Origin: Armigeres subalbatus
Lineage: Eukaryota; Arthropoda; Insecta; Diptera; Culicidae
Reading direction: 5' to 3'
DNA length: 64,000 bases
Assembly: GCF_024139115.2 (NCBI RefSeq)
Contig: NC_085141.1
Span: 406,187,612-406,251,611, forward strand
Below are positions 22,424-33,844 of this stretch, piece after piece (the stretch's first letter is position 1; every line of letters begins with the position of its first letter). The translations under genes and the position numbers were made by a program. Below the pieces are notes generated by a model that saw only the letters and a list, made by a program, of their open reading frames with translations, searched no databases and was not told the DNA's origin.

Positions 22424-23714
22424 GATGTCGAAACTAAGGGAGCTGACGCATCAAAAGCGGTTTCATCTCGATACAATGACCATCCTGAAACATTTTATGG
22501 ATGGTTTTAACCCTGTTCGTAATGGACACCAACTCGAAGGATGGAAACATCCGATCGAAATTGTTTATAGGGAGTTTCAGACAAACTGTTTGAGTCTCGA
22601 GCTACTAAATGACGTAATAAATGGGGACAAATCTGCTTATATCAAAATGGAAGCTGAGAGAAGCAATCGACAAACAAGGCAAAAATTCGAAAACGATTAT
22701 ATTGGCGGCTACGGTTTCCTCACCGCTAAGTTGCGTGAATTGAATGATTCCCCCAGTCTTTCAATCAAATCGTAGTGGTAGTTAATGTGCCCAATGTTCC
22801 TCAATCTCGCATCAAACTCCCTGAAGTGAAATTTCCCACTTTTGATGAACACATGTCTGAATGGATCACTTTCCAAACCTCTGATTGATTCGAGCACTCA
22901 GTTATTGGTTATAGATAAATTATCGTACCTCGTGCTCGTAGCATCACTTGTCAAGTCAATTGAACTCACTGAAATAAATTTTGCTGTTGCGTAGCAGCTA
23001 TTGGAGAAAAGTTTCGACAACAAGAAACTGGTATTCAAAAGCTATCTTGATTCACTATTCTTCATTGAAATGCTATGAGTCCCTAATGCGTCTAATTAAC
23101 AAAATGGGCATTCAAACGGATGATTGGAGCGTGCTTCTGACTCTCATGGTTTGCAGCCGCCTCGATCACTTCACTTTTAGGCAATGGGAAGACCATCATA
23201 GGTCTACTGAAGTCCCTCAATACCGTAATCGGATGGAATTTCTGCGCGCGCATCTCATGGTTCTACATATCTTCTTGGTTGGTATCTTCTAAGTCTTGTT
23301 CAACTGAATCACCCAAATCGGAATCAAACCGGCCGTTGAAATCCTGGTTCCTGTCTGGTCTGTTCGAAGAACCCACACTCACTATTCAAATGCGAAGTAT
23401 TCCTGAAGATGGCCGTATCCCAAAGCTTCGAACAAGTGAATAGGAAGAATCTCTGCATCAATTGCTTTTCCTCTACCCACCATTTAAAACCTGTTCGTCC
23501 AGCGGGTGTCGTGTCTGCAACCAGAAGCATCATACTATGCTACACAAACCTCCTAGCGATCGCTCGTCCTCACAGCACACCGTCTATTGATGGTTCCGGT
23601 TCGCACTCGGTGAACCAATCAATCCTCGCCATCTCGATCAATCTCAACCACATCCACCCTCTGTCTCTACCCAAACCTAAAGTCTCGTTTCCATCTCGCT
23701 CGTTGGTCGCAGTC
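22424..23714 (+). pseudogene. BEL/Pao gag (DUF1759-type) with zinc knuckles
   Basis: The likely start is MSKLRELTHQKRF at about 22424; the longer open frame from 22281 reads through leader sequence. Segments follow the family: DTMTILKHFMDGFNP, EVKFPTFDEHMSEWITFQT, then LLEKSFDNKKLVFKSYLDSL and GIQTDDWSVLLTLMVCSRL of the DUF1759 domain. Cys/His knuckles come last, LCINCFSSTHHLK and, in the next frame, GCRVCNQKHHTMLH. At least four stops or frameshifts are visible. Gag would package element RNA. The gene is cut at 23714 by the Juan insertion. Confidence 0.82.
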
Positions 23715-23728
23715 GAAAAGTTCCAACT
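23715..23728. repeat. target-site duplication of the Juan-like insertion, copy 1
   Basis: gaaaagttccaact, identical to 28110-28123 on the other side of the LINE. The length is typical of non-LTR insertions. Confidence 0.88.
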
Positions 23729-23966
23729 TTTTTTATTTATTTTTTTACTAATTTTATTTGCTAATTATCTAATACATGCATTCATCTATTAGACTAGATG
23801 TTCCGTGTTTTCTTAATACTATCATCAAAAGTTTGTTCTTAAGACAAAGTTTTGATTTTCTGTTTATAAGTGGATATAGACACTTAATATATTTGTTACA
23901 TTTGGCTTGAAGGCCTTCAATGTGATTTTTAAAAGTTAATTTTGATCTAGCAGAAGTCCTAAATAT

Positions 23967-25066
23967 TTAGCTTCTGCTAGACCAATTAATTGGAATCCCA
24001 TTCATAGTGACAATATGTATGCTAGAAGTTTTCAAATAAGAAGCTATCGGCTTATGTGGGAAAATTATAAGCTGAGTTTTGGAAGCATTCGGGAAATTTT
24101 CCATTTTGCAAGTAAGTGGAGAAAATATCCAAACTTTTTTGCAATCTACTACAATGACACGAAGGCTTCGCCCTTTGGCTGAGAGACCTGTGTCATCTGC
24201 AAACAAAGATTTTTGACACCCTGGTGGTAAATCAGGTAAGTCAGAAGTAAAAATGTTATACAATATGGGCCCCAGTATGCTGCCTTGGGGGACACTAGCC
24301 CTTACAGGTAATCTATCAGATTTAGAATTCTGATAGTTTACCTGCAGTGAGCGATCTGATAAATAATTTTGGATCAGTTTAATGATGTACAGAGGAAAAT
24401 TAAACTTCATCAATTTTACAATCAAGCTTTCATGCCAAACACTGTCACAGGCTTTCTCTATATCAAGAAGAGCAACTCCAGTCGAATATCCTTCAGATTT
24501 GTTGAGCCGAATTAAATTCTTAACTCTTAATAACTGATGAGTGGTTGAATATCCATGGCGAAAACCAAATTGCTCATCAGCAAAAATAGAAGTATTATTA
24601 ATATGAACCATCATTCTATTCAAAATAATCTTTCAAACAGTTTGCTTATTGAAGAAACAAAATGATTGGGCGATAACTAGAAGCCTCAGCTGGATTTTTG
24701 TCCGGCTTCAAAATTGGAACAACTTTGGCGTATTTCCATTTATCTGGGAAGTATGCCAATTGAAAACATTTGTTAAATAAATTAACCAAAAAGGATAAAG
24801 AGCTCTCAGGAAGTTTGTTGATAAGTATGTAGAAAATACCATCATCACCCGGGGCTTTCATATTTTTAAATTTTCTAGTAATAGATCTCACTTCATCCAA
24901 ATTAGTTCCTAACGAAGGGTCAAAAACATTATCTTGATTGAGAATATCTTCGAAGCTCCGTGTAACCTGATCCTCAATTGGACTAGCACCTAGACTAAAA
25001 TTATGGGCACTCTCGAACTGCTGAGCAAGTTTTGAGCCTTTTCGCCATTTGTTAATAAAATTTTTT
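23967..25066 (-). pseudogene. Juan-like ORF2, reverse transcriptase part
   Basis: RT wording is clear: KNMKAPGDDGIFYILINKL, FPDKWKYAKVVPILKPDKN, SSYRPIILF, FADEQFGFRHGYSTTHQL, VALLDIEKACDSVWHESL (motif A), SVPQGSILGPILYNIF and SLFADDTGLS (FADD at 24192-24203). A frameshift near 24640 separates the two open pieces, and frame damage follows FADD. No RNase H is present. The upstream end is displaced from the endonuclease by a roughly 280-bp palindromic insertion. Confidence 0.88.
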
Positions 25067-25067
25067 A

Positions 25068-25278
25068 CTATGTCTGAAAACTTGATTATGCATATGTACA
25101 ACATGTGATAGATTTAGTTCGGAAAGGTATTGGAGGGTTTCGGTGGGTTTGATCCCACGACCGACTGGGGTCGTGGGATCAAACCCCACCGAAGGGGCGG
25201 TTTACCCTCCAATACCTTTTCCGAACTAAATCTATCACATGTTGTACATATGCATAATCAAGTTTCAGACATAGTAAT
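25068..25278. mobile_element. near-perfect palindrome (fold-back element) in Juan ORF2
   Basis: Left arm 25068-25162 and right arm 25169-25278 are reverse complements, apart from an extra block of about 12 bp and a few single-base differences in the right arm. Only gactgg separates them. Each arm ends at the centre in ggtcgtgggatcaaaccc or its complement, which resembles a tRNA B-box in opposite orientations. The inserted material probably runs to about 25345, since Juan coding resumes at KPIPALKEGNK. No clear target duplication was found. Confidence 0.85.
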
Positions 25279-25344
25279 TAATTTCCACTCCGGGTGGCTT
25301 AATACCCGGCATATAGGCAATTAACTTTGAATGTACGAATACAA

Positions 25345-26502
25345 TTTTATTTCCTTCTTTAAGCGCTGGAATTGGCTTTTGAGTTTTTTAAGAATTTTGT
25401 TAATTTCCAAAAGGGTTTCGAACTGGGATCCAACTTCGAGACATTATTCTCAAAGTTGGTATTTCTCAGAATAGCGAAACGTTTATTAATTTCATTTGCA
25501 AATCTCGCCAAATAACTTTCAATGCGGGATCGCGAGTTCTTTGGTATTGCCTTCTTCTCACATGTTTAAGACGGATCAGTAGCTGAAGATCGTCGTCAAT
25601 AATAATGGAGTTGAATTTAACTTCACATTTCGGAATTGCAATGCCTCTGGCTTCGACAATTAAATTTGTCAAAGATACGAGAGCATTATCAATATCACTT
25701 TTGGTATCGAGAGGAATATCAACATCAAAATTCCTATCGACATACGTTTTATATAAATCCCAATCAGCTCTAAGATAATTAAAAGTAGAGCTGATTGGAT
25801 TATTAATGGCTTCCTATGAGATTTCAAACGTCACAGGAAGGTGATCAGAGTCAAAGTCAGCATAAGTTACCAATTGGCCACACAGCTGACTTGAATCCGT
25901 TAAAACTAAATCAATTGTAGAAGGATTTCGACTGGAAGAAAAACAAGTAGGACCATTGGGATATTGAATAGTATAATATCCCGCAGAACAATCTTCAAAT
26001 AAAATTTTACCATTGGAATTGCTTTGAGCATTATTCCATGAACGGTGTTTGGCATTGAAGTCACCAATTACGAAGAATTTTGATTTGTTGCGAGTCAGAA
26101 TTTGAAGATCAGCTTTCAACAAATTCTTTTGCTGCCCATTGCATTGAAAAAGGCAAATAGGCTGCAATGAAGGAAAATTGACCAAAATTTGTTTCAACAG
26201 AAACTCTCAAAAACTTTGGTTTCGAACGAAGAAAATAATTTATGTTTGATACATCTATTGATGACAATGGCGACCCCACCACAGGCGCTGTCAAGACGAT
26301 CATTTCTGTAGATGAAATAATTTGGATCTCTTTTAATGGAGAGTCCTGGTTTTAAATAAGTTTCTGTTGTAATGGCAATATGCAGATTATGAACTGTTAG
26401 GAAGTTGAATAATTCATCTTCCTTACCCTTTAGAGAGCGGGCATTCCAATTTAGAACTTTCACACAATTATTTGGATCCATTGAAACGGAGTCCGATAAC
26501 AA
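25345..26502 (-). pseudogene. Juan-like ORF2, endonuclease and linker part
   Basis: The probable start is MDPNNCVKVLNWNARSLKG near 26481. The AP-like endonuclease motifs follow: LNWNARSLKG with the metal-ligand Asn, the catalytic region ITTETYLKPG, FVIGDFNAKHRSW, STIDLVLTDSSQ and DFDSDHLPVTFEI with the Asp-His pair. A frameshift near 26190 splits the endonuclease. The linker (25813-25345) includes LIRLKHVRRRQYQRT and the conserved KPIPALKEGNK just before the palindromic insertion. The enzyme would nick the target for primed reverse transcription. Confidence 0.85.
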
Positions 26503-26593
26503 TTTTTTGTGTGTACTTTATACCAACCTGAACAGCTTCAGGAATGGTATTTGCTTTTGAACATTGCATCAATCATGTGATGCAATTGTTCAG

Positions 26594-27844
26594 TTAAAAA
26601 TCAAAATCGGAAGCAGTCATGCTACCTGAAACGGCAACAAGACCGTTATTTTCCGTTGGGACATGGGTATAAACCTCATTTTGAGAAGAGAAATTTTGTC
26701 TACCAGCAGCGATGTTTGCATACGTAGGTACATTGGAAAAATTGGAATTTACTGAAGTGCTTGCTACCCGTTGACGAGCGGCAAAATTTGTTTATGAATT
26801 GTGGTGGGTATGAATTGCTCGACCGGTAACCGGTTTCAAAATTTGAGCGTTTGAAAAATTTCTACCCGTCGAATCTGGGATCCGATTGGAATTTCCCGTT
26901 ATCAATTTTGCACGGGAAATTGGATTTATGATTGCCCCCACAATTTGCGCACTTAAATTTATTGGAATCTTCTCTCACAGGACATGCGTCCTTGGCGTGA
27001 AAGGTTCCACCACAAATCATGCATTTAGCATCCATGTGACAATGTTTGGTTCCATGACCCCACTTTTGGCACTTACGGCACTGGGTGGGGTTTTGGAAAT
27101 GTCCCTCAGGCCTGCGGAAATGTTCCCATGTAACACGGACATGAGACATAATACAGGCCTTTTCCAAACATTTCATATTATTTAGTTCACTTTTGTTAAA
27201 ATGAACTAAATAAAATTCTTGAGAAATGCCCCTCTGGGAAGTACCAGAGTGGGATTTCTTTTTCATCTTAATTACTTGGACTGGTGAAAATCCAAGTAAT
27301 TGAGAAATTTCAATTTTAATCTCATCCAGTGATTTGTCATCACTGGGGAGACCTTTCAAGACGACTTTGAACAATCGCTCAGTTTTTTCGTCGTATGTGA
27401 AGTTATGGCGCTTCTCAGTTAAATACTGAAGAAGACGTTTGCGATCGTCAAAGGATCCCGGCAAAACGCGGCAGTCACCCTTCCTAGCAATCTGAAATGA
27501 AACCTTGATCCCCTAAAGGTTACTCAAGATTTCATTCCGAAAGCCAGAAAACTCGGCAACAGATACCACAATTGGCGGAATCCTTTGTTTCTTCGCATGA
27601 ATCGAATCACCTGGGCTAAAGGTAGATTCGATTTGCTCAATTTCATCATTAATCAAATCGAACTGATTGCTCAGTTCGATTGGAGAAGAAACAATGTCAA
27701 CATTAGATTTAGAAGGAATATCTGAAGTCTCCAGCTTCCTTCTATTTTTTCGCGCTTAGGCAGGACGGTCTTGAAACCTTGTTTCTTTGAAGGAAGTGGA
27801 GAATTCAGAGACTCCCGCTTCCTCTTGTTTTTGTTAATACTCAT
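26594..27844 (-). pseudogene. Juan-like ORF1 (gag-like RNA-binding protein)
   Basis: ATG at 27844 begins MSINKNKRKRESLNSPLP, a basic N-terminus. A frameshift falls near 27757 and an in-frame stop near 27512. The main open part (27464-26862) contains VVLKGLPSDDKSLDEIKIEI of the Jockey gag fold, then CRKCQKWGHGTKHC, CMICGGTFHAKDAC and CANCGGNHKSNFPC, three zinc knuckles. The C-terminal tail after about 26862 is shifted and ends near 26594. The protein would bind and escort element RNA. Only a few changes separate it from an open gene, so the copy is fairly young. Confidence 0.85.
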
Positions 27845-28109
27845 TGCTGAGCGTGGAGACGTGACCTTCTAAGAGGTTTTTCCCAGAACGGTGTCCCTGC
27901 AGGATTACCACCGCTTGTCGGAATTTGACTTCCGCAAACGGGTCCAACGTAAAACGAAGGCACGGGTCCTTGCAAAGATCGTAACGGGATCAGTGGGTAC
28001 AAATAGCGCTGAGAAGCAGTGTTGAAATTAAAATAGCTTCGGGTAGTATTAAAAACTTCCTTCCGCAAAGAGAGAAAGAACCGCACAGCACGAAAGCACG
28101 ATGCGGTCT

Positions 28110-28123
28110 GAAAAGTTCCAACT
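28110..28123. repeat. target-site duplication of the Juan-like insertion, copy 2
   Basis: gaaaagttccaact, identical to 23715-23728. Confidence 0.88.
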
Positions 28124-29314
28124 ACAGTTCTGCTACAAACTCCCATCATCAAGATTTTCAGTCCAGACGGAATCGCGACTTTTGTTGATAACCGAGAACA
28201 TGGTTCAGAAGCTGAAACTTAATCGCTATCCCTGTCGTCAAGAAATTGGTGGAGTAGGAAACAGCCTGGTCGTTTCCAACCAAGCCGTAAACGTACGAAT
28301 GGGCTCGCATTGTTCGAATTATAGTGCCGTGGAACTCTGCCACATCCTAAAGAAGATCACCCGTGAGCTTCCAACGAATGCTCCTCCCGGCATTACAATT
28401 CCTCCCGGCATTACCCTCGCTGATCCGAAGTTCCATGAACCAGGCCCGATAGATCTGCTGTTGGGAATGGAGCTTCATTATGAATTCCTGTTGGATGGTT
28501 TCAGGAAGCGTTTTCGGTTGGGTTACAGTCGGAAAGGTGGGAATCAGCACGATGGAGGTCAACCGAAAGTAGCCCACGTTTGCAGCATGGAGAAGTCTGA
28601 AGATACAATTTCTCGCTTTTGGGGACTGGAGTCCTACTGGTCACTCTGTACACAATCTCCCGACGAAACATTCTGCGAAAAGCGTTTAGTAGCCAACACT
28701 TTCGTGACGAGTTGGGGCGATTCGTGGTAACACTATCCAAGCGCACCGATGTTCAGTCCCAGCTCGGGCGCTCCAAAAATATTGTGGTCAACAGATTCCA
28801 TGCACTGGAACGTCGACTTGATGCCAACCCAAATCTGAAGCAGTCATATACTACATTCATGTCGGAGTACTTGCAACTCAATCACATGCGAAAAATCGAC
28901 GACGCCAACGATTGCTTCCCATCATACTACCTACCACATCACGACGAAAAGGAGGAGGATAGTACTACAAAGAAATTGAGGATAGTGTTCGACGCCTCAT
29001 GCCGTACTGACTCTGGTGTGTCACTAAACCAGACGCTTTTAGTAGATGACTTGTACGCAATCTCGCCTCACTTTCGGATGCGTCAGTACGCCGTCGTCGT
29101 CGATGCTGAAAAAATGTATCGTCAAATCTGCGTATATCCAACCATATTTCTTTTTCAACGTATCCTCCGGCGGAATTCTAGTCGAGAGCAGCTGAAAACA
29201 TTCGAACTTACCACAGTTACCTATGATACGGCTTCGGCGCCGTATTTGGCCACCAGGTGCCGTCTAGAGTTGTCTAAACATAGATCCAACGATTTCCCTC
29301 AAGCGGCGGAAATA
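28124..29314 (+). pseudogene. BEL/Pao pol, protease and first RT half
   Basis: The protease region shows ITENMVQKLKLN and IDLLLGMELHYEFLLDGF (peptidase A17 type), though the D-S-G active site itself is missing or scrambled near 28180. The pre-RT segment DETFCEKR...DELGRFVV is frame-split near 28700. The RT then shows YLPHHDEK, KLRIVFDASCRTDSGVSLN and VVDAEKMYRQI with the motif A Asp. The frame is interrupted at 29314 by the pogo-type MITE and continues at 29685. Confidence 0.85.
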
Positions 29315-29684
29315 CAGTCGACTCTCCGCATCTCGATGTTCTATATCTCGATATCTCTCTCTATGTCGATGGTTTCCTCAGTCCCTTCAATCTATATACA
29401 TTTGGGCTTTCTACATCTCGATAACCTCCCTATCTCGATGGGTTCTGATCATATTTTGTTCAAGATTCACTCTCCTTATGTCGATATGGTCAGATTTTTG
29501 GGCTACTAGATCATCGTTGGACAATAACAAACACATCAACAACAGGAAACGACATTTGTTTTGTTGTTGTTTTTCATAGCAACGAGCTTTTTTGGATCTA
29601 GTACCCATTTCAATTTTCCTTCCATTCCTCGATCTCTCCCTATCTCGATGGTCCCTTCAATATCGAGATGTGGAGAGGCGACTG
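29315..29684. mobile_element. 370-bp pogo/Tc1-type MITE inserted in BEL RT
   Basis: The left end reads cagtcgactctccgcatctc; the reverse complement of the right end reads cagtcgcctctccacatctc, giving 23-bp TIRs with few mismatches. A TA stands on each side (29313-29314 and 29685-29686), the duplication made by Tc1/mariner-pogo elements; a CAGT start is common in the pogo branch. The interior repeats tatctcgatgg-like words many times. Removing the element and one TA leaves the BEL frame open across the junction, 15 bp before the YIDD codons. It has no transposase. Confidence 0.88.
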
Positions 29685-30440
29685 TATTAGCGAAAGACTT
29701 CTATATAGACGACATGCTCACCCGATGTCGAATACGAGAACGATGGAGCACAACTATGTAACCAACTTCGAAGCCTATTGAAGTCAGCTGGATTTAGCCT
29801 ATGTAAGTGGGCATCCAATTCCAATGCCATTCTGTCAGCCATACCATCCGAACTACCAGACGAGCGCTCGATGCTTTCTTTGTACACACCGTCTACCATA
29901 AAAACTCTGGGGTTGACATGGGAACCGGCAACCGATATACTCTGTTATTTCATTCACTGTTTGATCCTCTAGGGTTGGTCGGTCCGGTGATAGTGCTGGC
30001 CAAAATATTTGTTCAAACCCTCTGGATGATTCTCTCAATGACAATCAACAGCAGAATTGGCTCGCCTTCCACAACAGTCTGGATGCTCTGCCATTAATAC
30101 GTTGTGTAGCCTTTGCCAACGCTCCAGTAAATGTGGAGCTGCATGGCTTCTGTGATGCGTCGATCCGAGCCGGTGGTGCATGTCTATATATTAGAACGGT
30201 ATCTAATGACGGTAGCATTTTCGTGCGTCTTCTGACTGCTAAATCACGAGTGGCCCCACTCGGAGACTCGAAAAGGCAGAAACTGCGGCCCTACTATGTA
30301 CTGAGTCACTTACTTATTCCACAAGGTCAACTCCAGCATCGCTCTGAACATCTGATCCTTGATCCTAGCTCAATTCGATTCCATCCAGGTAGAAAACTTT
30401 TGTGGCTACAAACTACTAACAAAAACTACAAACCACTGAG
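29685..30440 (+). pseudogene. BEL/Pao pol, second RT half and RNase H
   Basis: RT resumes with KDFYIDDML (YIDD at 29702-29713), then SAGFSLCKWASNSNAILSAI and FDPLGLVGPVIVLAKIFV. RNase H follows with GFCDASIRAGGACLYI, holding the first catalytic Asp, and RLLTAKSRVAPLG. After about 30340 the frame decays, and the RNase H end is only partly legible. There are several frameshifts between 29740 and 30010. The order RT, RNase H, integrase fits BEL/Pao. Confidence 0.82.
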
Positions 30441-30529
30441 CTAAATTAAGTCATTTCGTCAATGGTGCACTTAGCACAAACGGGATTCCATCAGTAGCTT
30501 CTGAAGGACAAGTCAACTTCATCTACGAC

Positions 30530-30910
30530 AAATCTTGCACAAGTTCTGAAGAATGGCATTCTACGAGTTGGTAGGCGTCTTAAAAATGCGTTGATTTCGG
30601 AGGACAGAAAGCATCCAACGATCCTTCCGGCTCGTCACCTTCTAACTGAAACTATTAAAAAGCACTATCATCGCAAATATCTACACGCCGAACCACATAT
30701 CTTATGGCAAGTGTCCAGGAAATGTTCTGGCCTCTACCATCCGTGACTTGGGACGGAGCGTGGTTCATGTATGCGTCAATCGTTTTCGCCAAGGTTTTCG
30801 CTGTAAGCCTACTGTTCTGGAGCTACTCATTTGGCTCCGGAAAGGGTAACGCTTTTTTTTCTTCCTCAACACCGACGTTGATCTATGTGAACCATTCTCT
30901 CCAACAAGGG
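30530..30910 (+). pseudogene. BEL/Pao integrase N-terminal fragment
   Basis: The frame reads GILRVGRRLKNALISEDRKH, then HPTILPARHLLTETIKKHY and HRKYLHAEPH, the zinc-binding N-terminal region of BEL integrase. Frameshifted remnants of the following segment extend to about 30910, where similarity ends. The catalytic DDE core and the C-terminal domain are absent. Confidence 0.75.
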
Positions 30911-30914
30911 TGGT

Positions 30915-33690
30915 AAATCTTAAAAGAGTGTAAGAATTTCTTTGATAAAAAGCAAAACTTGAATGATATCAAGATGTTTGTTAGACCTTAGGGTTTGACA
31001 TGTCTTCGATGTGTCGGTAATAACATTCTCAATACATTGATCATAGTTGGTATCAAATTTGCTGTCCTCAGATTTTCTTCTGATAGACAGAATAGTTCTG
31101 CGAAAACAAACCAAACGCAAATGAAAAATGTCCCATTTACGCGCAAGCAGTTCACGTGTAGCAGATCAAATTGTATCAACAGTTTCTCACCGCAGGGATT
31201 GACATTTTTTCAATAAAATTACGGGCATAAATAGATAATTATATTTTTTGTGATCCTTCCAGGAGCAAAATAACACCAGGGCAGCCTAAAAACATCATCC
31301 TTGAAAAACTAATAGCCAATATTTTTATAAAGTCAACGCTTCTGCAGTCCCACTCATAAGTCACAAAACCGGTTTGAGATCGTCAGTGAAAAAAAAAACT
31401 GCATTGCTGCAATTTCGGCTGGATCGAGTCGGTGGTTAATGTCATTGTTACCCGAGTAGCTGCTCACCTATTTCCTACTCTGCCATTTTGCTATAAACCC
31501 ACCTCAATTCTGTCGTCAACATAGTCGTAGTCGTCTGAGTGCACTAGAAGTTTTAATATTTCAAACTTCAATTTCCTCGCTAAATGTAACGTACGACAAA
31601 GTGGCAAGTAATTTTCCGGCGTTCGTGAGCACCCCGCTTGTACCAAGGGAGCTGCAACAACAGTTCAGCACAAGGGGAGACTGGGGAGAATTTACTTTTT
31701 TTTCCACAGCATTATCATCAGTGCTATGATACGCTCAGAAAAGCAAAACCAATTATTCGCATTCAGCATTTCACTTTACCCTACATAACATAACGCAACC
31801 CAGCATGCCTTAGTGGGGAGCTTCCGGATCCGGATGCAACATCATATAAATTTCCATACGTAAGTGGTTGAACAGTGGCAACCAAGCAGAGTCAACTTCC
31901 ACCTTTAACCAGTCAGCGGCATGGTAACAGTCCACAGCATAGAGTTAACCTTTGCAACGCTGATGTATTTTAAATTCACGCCCACAAATTATATTTGTTC
32001 AATTAAGTGCGATTATTTTTTTGAAAATTAACAAAAAATTTAATTCACAATTTGAAAAAAAATGGGTGATCTAGAACTTTCTTTTGCAACCATTTACCTA
32101 ATTGAAACTAATCGGATTAAGAAAATTTGTGAATCAGACGTTCAAAGGTTAAGGTGCCCCTGCGGTAGCTATGAATGAGCAGCAGCCGCAGCAGTATTTT
32201 CAGCAATTCCTCGTGCGTGACACTTTCTGTTACGGAATACAGTGCTGGTAGCAGTCAGGTTTTAATTTGATATACGATAAGCAGCAATACCGTGTTGAGC
32301 GCGGAAACTTTGAGATGAATAAAAAACGGTAAGCACGGCATATTCCACGGAGAAATCCAACCAACTCTGCTGCATGTGTTAAGCTGTACTGACGACCGAC
32401 CGTTACCATCTGCTGCCGGAGAACCATATTTGCATGAGTTACGGTAACATGCATGTCATCACCACCGGAGAAAATGTCTTTAGCGTGCGAACATTCGGGA
32501 GCATGTGCGTGTGTGTATGGAGAGCGATTTACAATTTTAACATATTTATTTTGCACTTTATGTTCGGTGAACTTTGCTGCGCAAGAAGCAACAACATAAC
32601 CGAGAAAGGCATGCTATCGAATAAAGGATGTTTTCGTCACTCGTCGCATTAACCATGAGTTAATAGGTGATGGAAGGAATCTGCGTTAGTTTTGCTAAAG
32701 AGCCTAGGTTAAATGTTTTTTTTGCTTCTTGTACGTTAGTTACGTAGCAGTTTTTGTGAATTAATTTTTTTAGAGAGCGCCTAAACAAAAACTTTTCATT
32801 CCACTTTGGATCTTTTGAAGAAATACGGGAATATAATCACTCACTGTCATTCCACTCACTCGCTGGTTAAAGCATTCGATGTGTGCTATCGTTTTACGAT
32901 CAGTCGCACATTAGTCGTGATTTGTCGTATTAAGTAACAGTCTTTGCGATCACCCCAAGTCGTATGAGAACATTGAGAATCGGTAATGCTACACCTTTGA
33001 TCATGTTTTGAACAGTGGTACGCCTATTCAAAAATGTCGGCCACGGCGTGGCGTAGCTATTCTCACCTGGAATCGAATGTCATGGTGGAAATTTCAATCG
33101 GCAAATGCGAAGGTCGAAAAACAGGGAAACCAGCAAAAACTCTCTGATCAGGAAGCTGCCATAAAATACGGTGCCAATTAAAGAACTCCCCAGAGCATTT
33201 CGCACCTCCAAGCAATTGAGCCGCATAATCTTTTGAACAAATCATGTTCCCTGAAGCTTTACCGGTTTCTAATAAAATACTGTGGATGCGACGATAGATA
33301 GGCGACGTAGGTTATCGGACAAAAGTTTTATCTGGTCAGTTTATTTTAAAAAAAACACATATAGAAAATTCTAAAAAAAAATATTTGCTTCTCTTAGCTT
33401 AGACGGCCTGTACATATCCCATTTAATATTGAAAATTATGCACATAAAGTGAAACTGAAACTGCACATTGCTGAAACCGCTCTCAATAAGCAACAAACAA
33501 CGATAAAAGAAGGCAGCAAATTAAAATTTTCATAAGGAATTTCAAATTTTCCATAACAAATTAGGAAATTGTCATCATTCAGGGTACACTAAGGTTTTTT
33601 TTTACGTCGCTCAATGTACCACGTAAACAAAACCGCGTAAATGAACGCATTATTTAAAAAAAATGACGTAAAAAAAACCGCGCTATTTAA
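30915..33690. other. anonymous sequence, no gene recognised
   Basis: No domain, TIR or tandem repeat could be supported across 2.8 kb. Composition is mixed to AT-rich with many A/T runs. Short frames are unremarkable. Confidence 0.4.
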
Positions 33691-33840
33691 AAAAAAACCC
33701 AGATTAATCCACCTAGCGGTGATGGTGCCTTTCTCGACCTTCGTAAAATGTGTTTGCTTGAAAGTAGATGAGCTAGTAGCTAAGAGTAAAAAAGATAAAC
33801 TTCTTGGCCGGAAAAACATGAAAATCGGATTATTTCAAGC
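33590..33840. repeat. ACGTAAA-rich repeat and start of a TIR-like element
   Basis: Two diverged units of acgtaaa-aaaccgcg plus tatttaaaaaaa lie at 33605-33700. At 33698 begins cccagattaatccacctagc ending in tgcctttctcg, closely matching 59253-59291, the left end of the satellite-related element. The match stops soon after, so this is a terminal fragment. Confidence 0.6.
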
Positions 33841-33844
33841 AAAG

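Larger units (their letters stand above)
23729..28109 (-). mobile_element. Juan-like Jockey-clade LINE, nearly full length
   Basis: The minus strand carries a 5' UTR (28109-27845), ORF1, ORF2 and a 3' UTR ending in an A-rich tail (aaataaataaaaaaag near 23731-23745). It is flanked by a perfect 14-bp target duplication in the BEL element. ORF1 with three CCHC-type clusters and ORF2 with endonuclease plus RT match the Juan family of mosquitoes by organisation and wording. Both frames have lesions, and a palindromic insertion splits ORF2, so it cannot move by itself. It carries no RNase H, as expected for the Jockey clade. Confidence 0.88.
22281..30910 (+). mobile_element. BEL/Pao LTR retrotransposon 1, interrupted
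   Basis: Gag (22424-23714) and pol (28124-30910) of one BEL/Pao element lie on the plus strand, separated by a Juan-like LINE on the other strand. The 14 bases gaaaagttccaact flank the LINE (23715-23728 and 28110-28123). The RT is also split by a 370-bp pogo-type MITE (29315-29684). The element ends within integrase at about 30910, and no LTR could be defined at either side. Frameshifts and stops occur in both genes. Confidence 0.85.

Noticed and set aside
27841..28152. Minus-strand 103-codon frame at the start of Juan
   Set aside because: It covers the 5' UTR and BEL target site; ORF1 begins at 27844 in another frame.
22281..30910. Integrated virus sequence (non-retroviral EVE)
   Set aside because: All polymerase-like motifs fit LTR or non-LTR retrotransposons; no capsid, glycoprotein or RNA-virus polymerase motif was seen anywhere in the window.
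32230..32652. Frames of 72-108 codons on both strands
   Set aside because: Mutually overlapping and without recognisable domain or splice-supported extension.
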